Of a stretch of 64,000 nucleotides of DNA, positions 46,839 through 56,734 are shown piece by piece. The position numbers and the translations under genes were made by a program. The notes under the pieces are model-generated. The model was not told the DNA's origin. It did no database searches and was given only the letters and a program-made list of their open reading frames with translations. The stretch's first letter is position 1, and each line of letters opens with the position of its first letter. The stretch spans positions 237,785 to 301,784 of the forward strand of contig NZ_CAMLSE010000009.1 of the NCBI RefSeq assembly GCF_946482605.1. The letters are read 5' to 3'. Source of the DNA: an uncultured Dyadobacter sp. Lineage in GTDB: Bacteria > Bacteroidota > Bacteroidia > Cytophagales > Spirosomataceae.

Positions 46839-48071
46839 TTACTTCTTGTAAACGCGGTAAAGCCGGCCCTGGTCGGTCACTGCGTACAGAGCTCCGTCTT
46901 TGCCTTCGGTAATGTCGCGGAAACGCTGGCCTTCACCTGAAAGAAGCCGTTCCTCACCCACTACCTTGTTATTTTCAATGACGAGCCTCGCAATGTGCAT
47001 GCTGCTCAAACCGCCGATGAACAGGTTGTTTTTCCATTCAGGAATGCTGTCGCTGCTGTAAAATGTAATGCCGCTTGGCGATACTACCGGGTCCCAGTAA
47101 TAAACAGGCTGCTCCATCCCCTCCTTTACCTGGATCGAATCGCCGATCTTTTTGCCGCTGTATTCGATGCCGTAGGTGATCGTCGGCCAGCCGTAGTTTT
47201 TCCCCGGCTCGATGCGGTTCAGCTCATCGCCTCCGCGCGGGCCGAATTCCACTTCCCACAGATCCCCCGTTACCGGATGAAATGCGAGTCCCTGCACGTT
47301 CCGGTGTCCGTAGGAATACAGTTCCGGTTTGGCACCGGCTTTCCCTTCAAACGGATTGCCTGCAACAGGTTTCCCTTCTTTGGTAATGCGTATCACTTTT
47401 CCCAAACTGGAATTCAGATGCTGTGCCTGTGGCCTGGTAATGGTATCAGAACGTTCTCCGGTGCTGATGACGAGGTTATTATTTTTGTCGAACAGGATAC
47501 GTCCGCCATAGTGAAGATTGCTGGCGAAAGCCGGAGTCGCACGGTAGATCACGACCGCACCTTCTATCTTTTTCTCGTCCGCCGATAGCTTGCCTTTGGC
47601 CACTGCCGTGAGGTTACCACCCTTCCCGGCCTCCGAAAACACCCAGTATACCATTCGGTTTTGGGCGAAATCAGGGTCGACACGAATACCGAGCAAACCG
47701 CCCTGTCCTTCGGAATTCACTGCCGGGATCCCGGTAATGGCACTGCTTAGCACACCTGCGGTAGTCGCGATGCGCATCGTACCTGCTTTCTCGGTAATGA
47801 TCAACCTGCCGTCCGGCAGACTTGTGATACCCCAGGGATTTTTAAGGTCGCTGCTGAGCACTTTGCCTTCATATGCAGTGGTCGATTTGACGCTGCCGAT
47901 TCTGGTCTGTCCCTCAAATGCGGGTTTGTAATCCGAATTAGCCTTTTGGGTTTCAACAGGAGCGCCGGTACTGTCGGCTTCTGCCGCATCGGAAGTTTCC
48001 GCCGGCTTTTTTTGACAAGACGCGAGCGCAAAAGCAGCCCCGGCCAGGATCAGCAAAATACTTTTAGTCAT
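46839..48071 (-). CDS. PQQ-dependent sugar dehydrogenase (soluble-type, lipoprotein)
   Basis: 410 residues from ATG 48071; a longer frame upstream has no family character. Lipoprotein signal with lipobox LASC near residue 18. A six-bladed propeller domain follows: NPWGITSLPDGRLIITEKAG, then ERSDTITRPQAQHLNSSLGK, HRNVQGLAFHPVTGDLWEVEFGPRGGDELN and GKNYGWPTITYG, typical of the YliI/Asd group of aldose dehydrogenases. It would oxidise sugars at the periplasmic side with PQQ and calcium. PQQ synthesis genes are not seen. Confidence 0.88.
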   Translation of the reverse strand: MTKSILLILAGAAFALASCQKKPAETSDAAEADSTGAPVETQKANSDYKPAFEGQTRIGSVKSTTAYEGKVLSSDLKNPWGITSLPDGRLIITEKAGTMRIATTAGVLSSAITGIPAVNSEGQGGLLGIRVDPDFAQNRMVYWVFSEAGKGGNLTAVAKGKLSADEKKIEGAVVIYRATPAFASNLHYGGRILFDKNNNLVISTGERSDTITRPQAQHLNSSLGKVIRITKEGKPVAGNPFEGKAGAKPELYSYGHRNVQGLAFHPVTGDLWEVEFGPRGGDELNRIEPGKNYGWPTITYGIEYSGKKIGDSIQVKEGMEQPVYYWDPVVSPSGITFYSSDSIPEWKNNLFIGGLSSMHIARLVIENNKVVGEERLLSGEGQRFRDITEGKDGALYAVTDQGRLYRVYKK

Positions 48072-48289
48072 GTTTTTTAGGATTAAGAGATTTTCAATAA
48101 GACGTTGTTGCCTGCAATTGCACAAGATAGCTGTTCCAACAACTGCAAGGACTGATTTTAAGGTCAAAAATAAACGAATATAATTGATATGGCATGCAGC
48201 CGTGCAGAGTTTCACCGGCAAACGTCGTCCCGATCACCCTGCATTGTCCCCCTTCTGAATTTCCGGTCGTCAGGAAAAAAAACGAAACG

Positions 48290-49369
48290 ATGGAAAACCT
48301 ATTCAGCACTTTTCAACTCAAATCACTCAGCACGAGAAACCGGTTTGTAATGTCTCCCATGACCCGCTCTTTCTCGCCGGGCGGCATCCCGTCCCCCGAA
48401 GTGGCGGATTACTACGAGCGAAGATCCGCCGCGGAAGTTGGCCTGATCATTTCCGAAGGCACCGCTATCCGCCGGCCGGCCGCCGTGAACGACCCCCATG
48501 TTCCTCACTTTTACGGTGACCAGGCTTTATCAGGCTGGAAACAGGTGATAGACCGGGTACAGGGCAAAGGCGGACAGATGGCACCTCAGCTTTGGCACGC
48601 CGGCATTCAGGACAAGCACGACACAGGCTGGCTGCCCGGCGCACCGTTCGAGGGACCTTCTGCCGCAGGCCATGGTGTGGCCATGGACGATACCGCCATT
48701 GCCGACACCATTGCGGCCTATGCGCATGCTGCCAGGGCGGCCAAAGACCTGGGATTCAATGCCGTCGAAATCCAGGGGGCACACGGATACCTGATCGACC
48801 AGTTTTTCTGGCATTATACCAATGCCCGTTCCGATACGTTCGGAGGCGGCTCGCTGCCCGAAAGGAGCCGGTTTGCAATAGAGGTGATCAAGGCGACCCG
48901 CAAGGCGGTCGGCGACGATTTTGCGTTGCTATTCCGTATCTCACAATGGCGGTTTGCCGAAACCAAGGCTAAACTGGCGAATACACCACAGGAACTGGAA
49001 GCATGGCTGTCGCCATTGGCTGATGCCGGGGTCGATATTTTCCATTGTTCGAGCCGCCGCTTCTTTGAGCCGGAATTTGATGGCTCCGACCTGAACTTCG
49101 CCGGATGGACTAAAAAGCTGACAGGCAAGGCTACGATCACCGTCGGCTCGGTCGGGCTGGACAAAGATGTATCCACCCTCTTCTCCGGCCAGAACGCGAA
49201 CCCGGCCCCATTGGACGAGCTCCTGCGCAGATTCGACAACAAGGAGTTTGACCTGGTAGCGGTGGGAAGAGCATTACTGTCCGATCCGCATTGGGTCCAA
49301 AAAGTGAGAGAGAACCGGACAAGCGAACTGGAAGCCGTCGGTATGGAAGCGCTGGGCAAACTAATATAA
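48290..49369 (+). CDS. Old Yellow Enzyme family alkene reductase
   Basis: 359 residues from ATG 48290. FMN TIM barrel: NRFVMSPMTRSFSPGG at the start, QLWHAGIQDKHDT, the active-site stretch EIQGAHGYLIDQFFWHYTNARSDTFGG and a C-terminal FDLVAVGRALLSDPHW. The acid position that is His/Asn in family members is covered by the AHGYLIDQFFW segment. It reduces activated C=C bonds with NAD(P)H; the substrate is unknown. Divergent from the PQQ gene. Confidence 0.9.
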   Translation: MENLFSTFQLKSLSTRNRFVMSPMTRSFSPGGIPSPEVADYYERRSAAEVGLIISEGTAIRRPAAVNDPHVPHFYGDQALSGWKQVIDRVQGKGGQMAPQLWHAGIQDKHDTGWLPGAPFEGPSAAGHGVAMDDTAIADTIAAYAHAARAAKDLGFNAVEIQGAHGYLIDQFFWHYTNARSDTFGGGSLPERSRFAIEVIKATRKAVGDDFALLFRISQWRFAETKAKLANTPQELEAWLSPLADAGVDIFHCSSRRFFEPEFDGSDLNFAGWTKKLTGKATITVGSVGLDKDVSTLFSGQNANPAPLDELLRRFDNKEFDLVAVGRALLSDPHWVQKVRENRTSELEAVGMEALGKLI

Positions 49370-49378
49370 GAACACGGT

Positions 49379-50854
49379 TCAGGCGATTAATGCTTTTATC
49401 ACCTTGCCATGAACGTCCGTCAGGCGGTAACGCCGTCCCTGATGCTTGAAAACAAGCTTTTCGTGATCCAGACCGAAAAGATGTAAAAGGGTTGCCTGGA
49501 AATCATGCACATGCACGCCGTCTTTCACGACGTTGTAGCTGAACTCGTCTGTTTCTCCGTAGACCTGGCCGGTTTTCACACCCCCGCCGGCCATCCACAT
49601 GGAGAAACAGCCGGGGTGATGATCCCGGCCATAGTTGTCCGACGTGAGTTTTCCCTGCGAAAAACTAGTCCGCCCAAACTCCCCTCCCCACACCACCAGC
49701 GTGTCTTCCAATAAGCCGCGTTGTTTCAGATCCTTCACCAGCGCCGCCGAAGCCTGGTCCACATCCCTGGCCTGCTTGGCTATATTTTTGGGTAAATCGC
49801 CATGCTGATCCCACCCCATATGGTACAATTGAATGAACTTCACATCCCGCTCGGCCATCCGACGGGCCAGCAGGCAATTGGCGGCAAACGAGCCGGGTCG
49901 CCGGGCATCTTCCCCGTACATTTCATAAATGTAGTCGGGCTCCCCGGAGGTATCCACGGCATCGGGCACAGAGGTCTGCATTTTGTAAGCCATTTCATAC
50001 TGGCTTATCTTCGACTGGATATCCGGGTCACCCCAGAGCGTATACTGATGTTCATTAAGCTCTTTGATACGATCCAGTGCTCTCCGCCTGTCTTCCTTGT
50101 GCACGCCGTACGGGTTTTGCAGGTAGAGTACCGGATCCTTCCCCGCCCTGAGCTGAACGCCCTGGTGATGGGACGCCAGGAATCCGTTGGCCCAGGCGGC
50201 TGTGCTCAACGGCTGGTCACTCACTCCCTTGGAAATCAACACCATAAAATGGGGCAGGTTCTGATTGTCCGACCCGAGCCCATAGCTCAGCCATGAGCCC
50301 ATCGACGGTCGACCGCTTTGCTGCGAGCCTGTTTGCACAAACATCACCGCCGGTTCGTGATTGATCGCCTCGGTGTACATCGATCGGACAATGCACAGCT
50401 CGTCGACGATCTGCGCGGTATAAGGAAAAAGCTCGCTCACCCACGCCCCCGACTGCCCGTACTGTTTGAAATCATAGATGGATTTTACCAGCGGAAACGT
50501 CGATTGCCCGGCTACCATCCCGGAGTTCCGCTGCGTTCCCCGCACCGAATCCGGAATTTCCTGGCCATGCCATTTGGCTAGTGTGGGCTTATAGTCGAAA
50601 GTTTCGAGCTGGGATGGACCACCGCTTTGAAACAAGTAAATAATTCTTTTCGCTTTCGGGGCAAAGTGGGTTCCCCGGATCAATGCAGCGGCTTCCGAAT
50701 ACTCCTCGCCCTGCCGTCTTTGCGCAGGTGAGGTTCCGGCCTGTAAAATACTCGACAATGCGATGGAACCGAATCCAAGCCCTGCTTTGGTGAGGAAGTC
50801 CCGGCGGTTGAGTTGCGTTAATACTTTTTTCAGATCTTCCATATTCACATTCAT
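49379..50854 (-). CDS. DUF1501 protein (secreted, sulfatase-like fold)
   Basis: 491 residues. The start NRRDFLTKAGLGFGS is a twin-arginine-like signal. The body is the alkaline phosphatase-superfamily DUF1501 domain: IIYLFQSGGPSQLETFDYKP, RSMYTEAINHEPAVMFV, and late LLEDTLVVWGGEFGRT and DNYGRDHHPGCFSMWMAGGG. The role is unknown. It pairs with DUF1549/DUF1553 proteins across Planctomycetota and Bacteroidota. The ATG overlaps the upstream DUF1553 stop. Confidence 0.9.
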   Translation of the reverse strand: MNVNMEDLKKVLTQLNRRDFLTKAGLGFGSIALSSILQAGTSPAQRRQGEEYSEAAALIRGTHFAPKAKRIIYLFQSGGPSQLETFDYKPTLAKWHGQEIPDSVRGTQRNSGMVAGQSTFPLVKSIYDFKQYGQSGAWVSELFPYTAQIVDELCIVRSMYTEAINHEPAVMFVQTGSQQSGRPSMGSWLSYGLGSDNQNLPHFMVLISKGVSDQPLSTAAWANGFLASHHQGVQLRAGKDPVLYLQNPYGVHKEDRRRALDRIKELNEHQYTLWGDPDIQSKISQYEMAYKMQTSVPDAVDTSGEPDYIYEMYGEDARRPGSFAANCLLARRMAERDVKFIQLYHMGWDQHGDLPKNIAKQARDVDQASAALVKDLKQRGLLEDTLVVWGGEFGRTSFSQGKLTSDNYGRDHHPGCFSMWMAGGGVKTGQVYGETDEFSYNVVKDGVHVHDFQATLLHLFGLDHEKLVFKHQGRRYRLTDVHGKVIKALIA

Positions 50855-53800
50855 TTACGGGTATACCCCTCGTCTGTGTTCATGACCGCATTTGCTACTG
50901 TCGCCAGCGCCGCAATCTCTTCCGGTTTCAGCGTCGCGTCCCATTTTGATGATCCTGTACGGAGGTATTCCAGCATCTGTGCGGGTTTGGCGCGAAAACG
51001 GCTTAATTCGTCGGCATAAAACCTGCCGAGTATCTGCCGCTCGGTCGCATCGGGCCGGCGTCCGGTGACCAGCCTGAATACCTGATCGACCGCATTCGCT
51101 CCATCGCCTGCTTTCTCCCGCAGAACGCGTTGCGCCAGCACCCGTGCGGATTCGATATACTGCGGGTCGTTCAGCATGACCAGCGCCTGCAACGGCGTAT
51201 TGGTCGAGCGTCGCTTCACGGTGCACTCGCCACGCTCGGGTGCGTCGAAGATCAGCATGGAAGGCGGTGGCGAAGTCCGTTTCCAGATGGTGTAAAGGCT
51301 TCTCCGGTACAACCCCTCCCCCGGCTCCTGGGCGTACCGGTACCGCCAGATTTTATCGCTGAGCTCATCCCAGAGTCCTGCCGGTTGATACGGATAAACA
51401 CTCTTTCCACCCACCTTATTTACTAAAAGACCACTGATGGCGAGTGAGTTGTCCCGGATCATCTCGGCTGTAAAACGGAACCGGGCACCTCTGGCGAGCA
51501 GCATGTTATCCGGGTCCTTTTCGAGCAGTTCCGGAGTTGTTTTCGAAGTCTGGCGATAGGTTGCCGAAAGCATGATCAGCTTGTGCAGCCGCTTGATATT
51601 CCAACCTGAATTTACAAAATCTACCGCAAGCCAATCCAGCAGCTGCGGGTGCGAAGGCAGGTTCCCCTGGTTGCCGAAGTCCGCCGCCGAGCGTACGATC
51701 CCGTGGCCAAAATGCATTTGCCAGATCCTGTTCACGAACACCCGGGCGGTTAGCGGATTGTTTTTGTCAAATAGCCAGCGGGCCAGTCCCAGCCGGTTTT
51801 GAGGATATTTCCCTTCAAACGGCAGCACTGACTCCAATGCACCCGGCGTGACTTGCTTACCCGGTGCATTGTAAACACCCCTTGTTAACAGGTAGGTGGG
51901 CCGTGGTTTGGGTAAATCTCCCATGACCATCAGTTCCGGAATGCTGTTGACCAGTCTATTTTGCTCCTCCCTTTTCATTTTCAATCTGACCTGCAACGCT
52001 TTCCGCCCTGCATTGAAATTCGCGAGGTAAAAGTCTTTCAGCATGGCAATCCCACCGGTATCCGTCCTTTTCAGCACTTCCGTGGCTTTGTTCGTATCAT
52101 GGTTATAGAGTACTTCGAGTGCGGTCAGTTCCTTGTTAAAGATCTTCAATTCGTCGATTCCACCGTCTTTGAACGGGATCAGCAGATTGCGCTGGCCCAA
52201 CAGGAATCCCTGGAATCCGTAGGTATGAATATCTTTTTCGTATAAAATCCCTTTGTAAAGATTGTCATAATCCGCTGTCGCCGGTGCCGCCTCGCCATTC
52301 ACGTAGATCTTCGCTCCCGAGGCTTTGCTGGACCCGTCGTAGGTAACGGTAATATGCGTCCACTTTTTCACCGGTACTGCCGCAATCGTGCTTACCTGAA
52401 TCGCATTCTGCGGGTAGGAATGGGCGATGATAAACTGTAATTTGTTTTGGGCAAGCCGCAAAGAATAACCTTTGTAACCCAGCCTAATGTCTTCGCAATG
52501 ATAAAATATGCCCGCATCGGGGTAAACCGTGTTGGGATTGATCCATAGTTCAACCGAAAAAGGTTCTGTCCTCTCGTGCCATCCGATGTTGTTCCCAAGC
52601 CTGATGGAATTGTAGTCCGACACAAAATAGGCATTACCCTTTACGCCCGGCTTTAAAATCACCTCATTGCATTGCGCCGGCTGCGCCCTGTTGACGGTGT
52701 TCGGTGTGATACGCTTACCACCTGCCGTCGCAGTGGCTTCATCAAACGGGTAATGCGCCACCATCCCTTCACGGATCTGGTTTCCGATCAGCTTTTCCGA
52801 CGGCTTTCCGGCGCTCATCCATTTCTTAAAATCTTCCTCCGAACCGGTTTGATGATCGGCGAACTGTCTGTCCAGGCCGGCTATCTGCTGATCCATAAAA
52901 TGCAGGAGCTGTTCATTTTCCTGCGTCGTCAGCAGCATTGCGGGGCCGGGTGTCTGGTCGGGCCCGTACACCGGACTTCCGATTTCGTTGGTACTGTTGA
53001 ATAGCCCGAACATTTTGTAATAAGCCTCCTGACTAATGGGGTCATATTTATGGTCATGGCAGCGTGCACACTGCACCGAAAGGCCGAGTATGCCCTGCCC
53101 CAGCGTTTGTACCCGGTCCGCATTGTATTCCACCCGGTATTCTTCAAAAACGATTCCTGCCTCGGAACTCTTCTTGTGCAGCCGGTTGAAAGCGGTTGCC
53201 AGTACGCTTTCCTTCGTCTTGCCCGGCATCAGGTCGCCGGCGAGTTGCATGGTGATGAACTTGTCGTAGGGTATGTTGCGGTTGAAAGCACCAATCACCC
53301 AGTCGCGCCATGGTGAAAGATCGCGGTGTTTGTCGTCCAGGTAGCCATCGCTGTCCGCATAACGTGCCACATCCATCCATTCGCTGGCCATGCGTTCGCC
53401 ATAGGCCGGCGATCTCAGCAGGCGGTCAAGTACTTTATCATAAGCGCCCGGCGACCGGTCGGCAACAAATGCGTCTATTTCGGCAAGTGTCGGCGGCAGG
53501 CCCGTCAGATCGAAGCTGGCGCGCCGGATGAGGTCTTCCCGGCTTGCCTCGGGCGATGGGACGAGGTTTTCGGTTTCCAGCCTTTCAAGAATAAAATGAT
53601 CGATCGGCGATTTGGCCCATCCGGCCAGCCCGGGTTTCGGGATTCCGGGTTTTTCCGGCTTAATGAACGACCAATGCGGTTTATATTCTGCTCCCTGTTC
53701 GATCCAGCGGGTGAGCACTGCGATTTCTTTCACGGACAGTTTGAGGTTCGAAGCCGGAGGCGGCATTTTCAGCTCGGGGTCGTCTGCGATGAGGCGGCTG

Positions 53801-54117
53801 TACACTTCGCTCGCGGCCAGGTCGCCCGGAACGATCGCGTGCCGGCCCGCAGTTTTTTTCAGGGCCTTGTAAGCGCCTTCCTCGGTGTCGAGCCGTAGGC
53901 CGCCCTTTTGCTTTTTTGCATCGGGACCATGGCATGCGAAGCATTTATCGGAGAGGATAGGCTTCACATCGTAGTTGAAATCCAGGGTCTCGGGTAAGTC
54001 TTTCAATGCCAGCTCTACCTCCGCCGGCTTTTCAACGCCGCAGCCTGCCAGCAGGATCAGACACACCCATGCCACAGCGGAGACCGTTCTCCCATTCAAA
54101 AAAGGATGCTTCCTCAT
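50851..54117 (-). CDS. DUF1549/DUF1553 (PSD1-type) lipoprotein with cytochrome c-like and LamG domains
   Basis: 1,088 residues from ATG 54117. Lipobox LLAGC, then a cytochrome c-like PSCyt1 unit with CFACHGPD (one haem), a DUF1549 (PSCyt2) domain near 155-360, a LamG/concanavalin region around 500-650 and a C-terminal DUF1553 (PSD1) domain. The whole is typical of Planctomycetota and also occurs in Cytophagales. It is presumed to handle a polymer at the cell surface. It overlaps the DUF1501 gene by ATGA, so they form one unit. Confidence 0.92.
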   Translation of the reverse strand: MRKHPFLNGRTVSAVAWVCLILLAGCGVEKPAEVELALKDLPETLDFNYDVKPILSDKCFACHGPDAKKQKGGLRLDTEEGAYKALKKTAGRHAIVPGDLAASEVYSRLIADDPELKMPPPASNLKLSVKEIAVLTRWIEQGAEYKPHWSFIKPEKPGIPKPGLAGWAKSPIDHFILERLETENLVPSPEASREDLIRRASFDLTGLPPTLAEIDAFVADRSPGAYDKVLDRLLRSPAYGERMASEWMDVARYADSDGYLDDKHRDLSPWRDWVIGAFNRNIPYDKFITMQLAGDLMPGKTKESVLATAFNRLHKKSSEAGIVFEEYRVEYNADRVQTLGQGILGLSVQCARCHDHKYDPISQEAYYKMFGLFNSTNEIGSPVYGPDQTPGPAMLLTTQENEQLLHFMDQQIAGLDRQFADHQTGSEEDFKKWMSAGKPSEKLIGNQIREGMVAHYPFDEATATAGGKRITPNTVNRAQPAQCNEVILKPGVKGNAYFVSDYNSIRLGNNIGWHERTEPFSVELWINPNTVYPDAGIFYHCEDIRLGYKGYSLRLAQNKLQFIIAHSYPQNAIQVSTIAAVPVKKWTHITVTYDGSSKASGAKIYVNGEAAPATADYDNLYKGILYEKDIHTYGFQGFLLGQRNLLIPFKDGGIDELKIFNKELTALEVLYNHDTNKATEVLKRTDTGGIAMLKDFYLANFNAGRKALQVRLKMKREEQNRLVNSIPELMVMGDLPKPRPTYLLTRGVYNAPGKQVTPGALESVLPFEGKYPQNRLGLARWLFDKNNPLTARVFVNRIWQMHFGHGIVRSAADFGNQGNLPSHPQLLDWLAVDFVNSGWNIKRLHKLIMLSATYRQTSKTTPELLEKDPDNMLLARGARFRFTAEMIRDNSLAISGLLVNKVGGKSVYPYQPAGLWDELSDKIWRYRYAQEPGEGLYRRSLYTIWKRTSPPPSMLIFDAPERGECTVKRRSTNTPLQALVMLNDPQYIESARVLAQRVLREKAGDGANAVDQVFRLVTGRRPDATERQILGRFYADELSRFRAKPAQMLEYLRTGSSKWDATLKPEEIAALATVANAVMNTDEGYTRK

Positions 54118-54442
54118 CTGCGACTTCACTGAATTATTCGTCATCACGTATCGGCGAAAAGCTCAAAATGATTCCCGGTGTAACACTTTTAAACTAAAAG
54201 CGCATCAGACCTGATTCTTAGTCATTTGTTACCATAAAGTTTTCAATTTCGCATAAAATGTAACCGATGGAGGCAAATTTATTGGTCGGGAGCATTACCA
54301 ACCACTTTCCCATGTACGCCGAAACACGTGAGGAGCCCACATAAAACCGCGATCGCCAGCCCAGGCATAAACCAGGCTGGCGACCGCTTATCCATGATTT
54401 CCCCGGCCCGGCGCTGATCGTGCCTGCCGGGCCGTTCATCAT

Positions 54443-56716
54443 CTAAAAATCAATTACAACACTTTTCAAACCACCTGTAAATGGAAAGGGCGCTTTGTAG
54501 CTATCTGAAACCGCGGTGTTGTCGTCCCTTCCGACGGACAATCCATCCCAGGCGTCCTTAAACGTCGCATCTGCAAACCGCTTTTCGCCTACCTTCTTAT
54601 CATTGATATAAATGGACGCCGTTCCGTTTTGAGCGGCTTTGTCGGCCTGAAAAACCAGTTTTACGGTCGATTTACCCTTAGGCAGGTTTTCGCTGCCCGA
54701 ATTCAGCGTCTCTACCGCGGAACCGGCATTGTGGGCGACCTGCAATTTCCGGTCCTGCACAAAAAGGCTCAATCCTCCGAACTGACCGCCGACAGCAAAA
54801 ATAACGCCCTCCTGCTTTGAATCGGCCAGCTCGACGTCCGCGGAAATCGTGCACGACCGGTTGTTGAACACCGGCGCTTCGGTCAGATGCGAGAGTCCGT
54901 TGTACAGTACGATATGTTTTTTGCCGTCAAAATAATCCGGCTCCTTTTCGTTTTCATTTCCGGCCCCGTTCCTGAGCGGAAAAACGTTGTATTTGGTTGC
55001 CTCCGAGTCGAATAGCGCTTTGAGCTCCGTCAGCTTGCCGGGGTTGCTTTGGGCCAAATCGTTGCTTTCATTAAAATCCTCATCAATTTTGAACAACTCC
55101 CAGCGATCGCCCTCGAATGCTCCTCCCCTTTTATGAAACGCACCGGCCTTCCAGCCATCCTTGTAAATGGAGCGTGCTCCCCCGATCTCGTAATATTGCA
55201 CATGGTGCTGATGGGGCGCATTCCGAGTACTAATGGAACCGGCGAAACTGGTACCTTCCAATGCATCTTGCCGGATACCGTTGATAGTGGGCACCGCTTT
55301 GAGCCCGGCCAGTTCCAGCGTGGTCGGTAAAATATCGATCACGTGCGTGTACTGGTCCCGGATACCGCCTTTGTCTTTGATTTGTTTAGGCCAAAAAACA
55401 ATGAGCGGGTTATGTGTGCCGCCTTCCCCGTTGGCTTCGGCCTTGAAGTAGCGAAAAGGCGTGTTGGTTGCCTGCGCCCAGCCGATCGGGTAAAGGACAT
55501 TGGATTTTTCGGTTCCGATGAGGTCGATGTTGTCCAGGTCTTTCCTGAATTCGTCAGTCTGACCGGCTTTTGAGCCCGTGCCAAAATTACTTCTTCCATT
55601 CACGCCCCCGGCCCGCGCCGATCCATTGTCGCCTATCGAGAGGAATATCAGCGTATTATCCAGCTGATCGATGCCTTTCAGATATTGTACCAAACGGCCT
55701 ATCTCGTGGTCGAGGTGCGCAAGGTAGCCGGCATATACCTCGATGTGACGGATGTAAAGACGTTTCTCGTCGGCGGATAAGCTCTCCCATTTCTTCACAT
55801 CAGCATTCCCTGGTGCTAGTTTCACATAGGAAGGCACCACGCCCAGTTTCTTCTGGCGGGCCAGTACCTCCTCGCGGTACCAGTCCCAGCCTTTGTCGAA
55901 TTTCCCTTTGAATTTATCGCTCCACGACCTGTCGACCTGGTGTGGTGAATGCGTGGCTGCCGGTCCGTAATACAGGAAAAAGGGCTTTTCCGGGGCCACC
56001 GACTTCTGGTTGGCAATGTAATTGATGGCCCGGTCGGTCATCAGCTCCGACAAAAGCTTTGGGTCGTCATACCCTTTTTCGACCTTATTGGTACCCTCCC
56101 ACAATATCGGACGGTACTGGTCGGTGGCGCCGCCCAGAAACCCGAAGTACTTCTCGAAACCTCTGCCCACAGGCCACCGATTGAATGGGCCTGCCTGGGT
56201 CTGGTCCCTTTTGGGCGTCAGATGCCATTTACCTACCGCGAAAGTATTGTATCCCTGTTCCCGGAGGGTTTCGCTGACAAACCCTTTCTCGAACGGAATC
56301 ACACGGTCGTAGCCGGGCGTCGCCGCGCCTGCATTGCTGCCCACATGCGCCGAGTGGTGATTTCGGCCCGTGAGCAATGCCGTGCGAGTCGGTGAACACA
56401 CCCCGGTGGTGTGGAAGTTGGTATAACGCAGTCCGTTATTAGCCAGGCTGTCGATATTCGGCGTGGGGATCAGCCCCCCGAAGGCGGACGAAGCGCCATA
56501 CCCGATGTCGTCGATCAGGATGTAAATCACATTGGGAGCGTCCTTAGGGGCAGCAATCTGATGCTCTGTAAACGACGTCTGCGTCTCGGCGATCGTCTTC
56601 CCGATTTTTCCCTGCCATGGCTTTTGGGGAATGTATTGTGCATGTGCGTACGGTACATGCAACCCGCCGGCCACCACGGTTGCCGTCAGGAGTTTCAAAG
56701 CAAAGTTCGCTTTCAT
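54443..56716 (-). CDS. Arylsulfatase (AtsA-like, family S1) with C-terminal beta domain, gene A
   Basis: 757 residues. A signal peptide ends near HAQ (27). The metal site is IDDIGYG (Asp 69-70). The formylglycine signature is CSPTRTALLTGR with Cys 107. HSPHQVDRSWSD and DNGSARAGG add the remaining metal ligands. The last ~150 residues form a jelly-roll-like domain (VELADSKQEGVIFAVGGQFGG onward). It is long, like the S1_4 arylsulfatase group. Adjacent gene B is a close paralogue. Cys 107 needs a maturase encoded elsewhere. Confidence 0.92.
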   Translation of the reverse strand: MKANFALKLLTATVVAGGLHVPYAHAQYIPQKPWQGKIGKTIAETQTSFTEHQIAAPKDAPNVIYILIDDIGYGASSAFGGLIPTPNIDSLANNGLRYTNFHTTGVCSPTRTALLTGRNHHSAHVGSNAGAATPGYDRVIPFEKGFVSETLREQGYNTFAVGKWHLTPKRDQTQAGPFNRWPVGRGFEKYFGFLGGATDQYRPILWEGTNKVEKGYDDPKLLSELMTDRAINYIANQKSVAPEKPFFLYYGPAATHSPHQVDRSWSDKFKGKFDKGWDWYREEVLARQKKLGVVPSYVKLAPGNADVKKWESLSADEKRLYIRHIEVYAGYLAHLDHEIGRLVQYLKGIDQLDNTLIFLSIGDNGSARAGGVNGRSNFGTGSKAGQTDEFRKDLDNIDLIGTEKSNVLYPIGWAQATNTPFRYFKAEANGEGGTHNPLIVFWPKQIKDKGGIRDQYTHVIDILPTTLELAGLKAVPTINGIRQDALEGTSFAGSISTRNAPHQHHVQYYEIGGARSIYKDGWKAGAFHKRGGAFEGDRWELFKIDEDFNESNDLAQSNPGKLTELKALFDSEATKYNVFPLRNGAGNENEKEPDYFDGKKHIVLYNGLSHLTEAPVFNNRSCTISADVELADSKQEGVIFAVGGQFGGLSLFVQDRKLQVAHNAGSAVETLNSGSENLPKGKSTVKLVFQADKAAQNGTASIYINDKKVGEKRFADATFKDAWDGLSVGRDDNTAVSDSYKAPFPFTGGLKSVVIDF

Positions 56717-56734
56717 AGGAGCTATTTAGGGGTG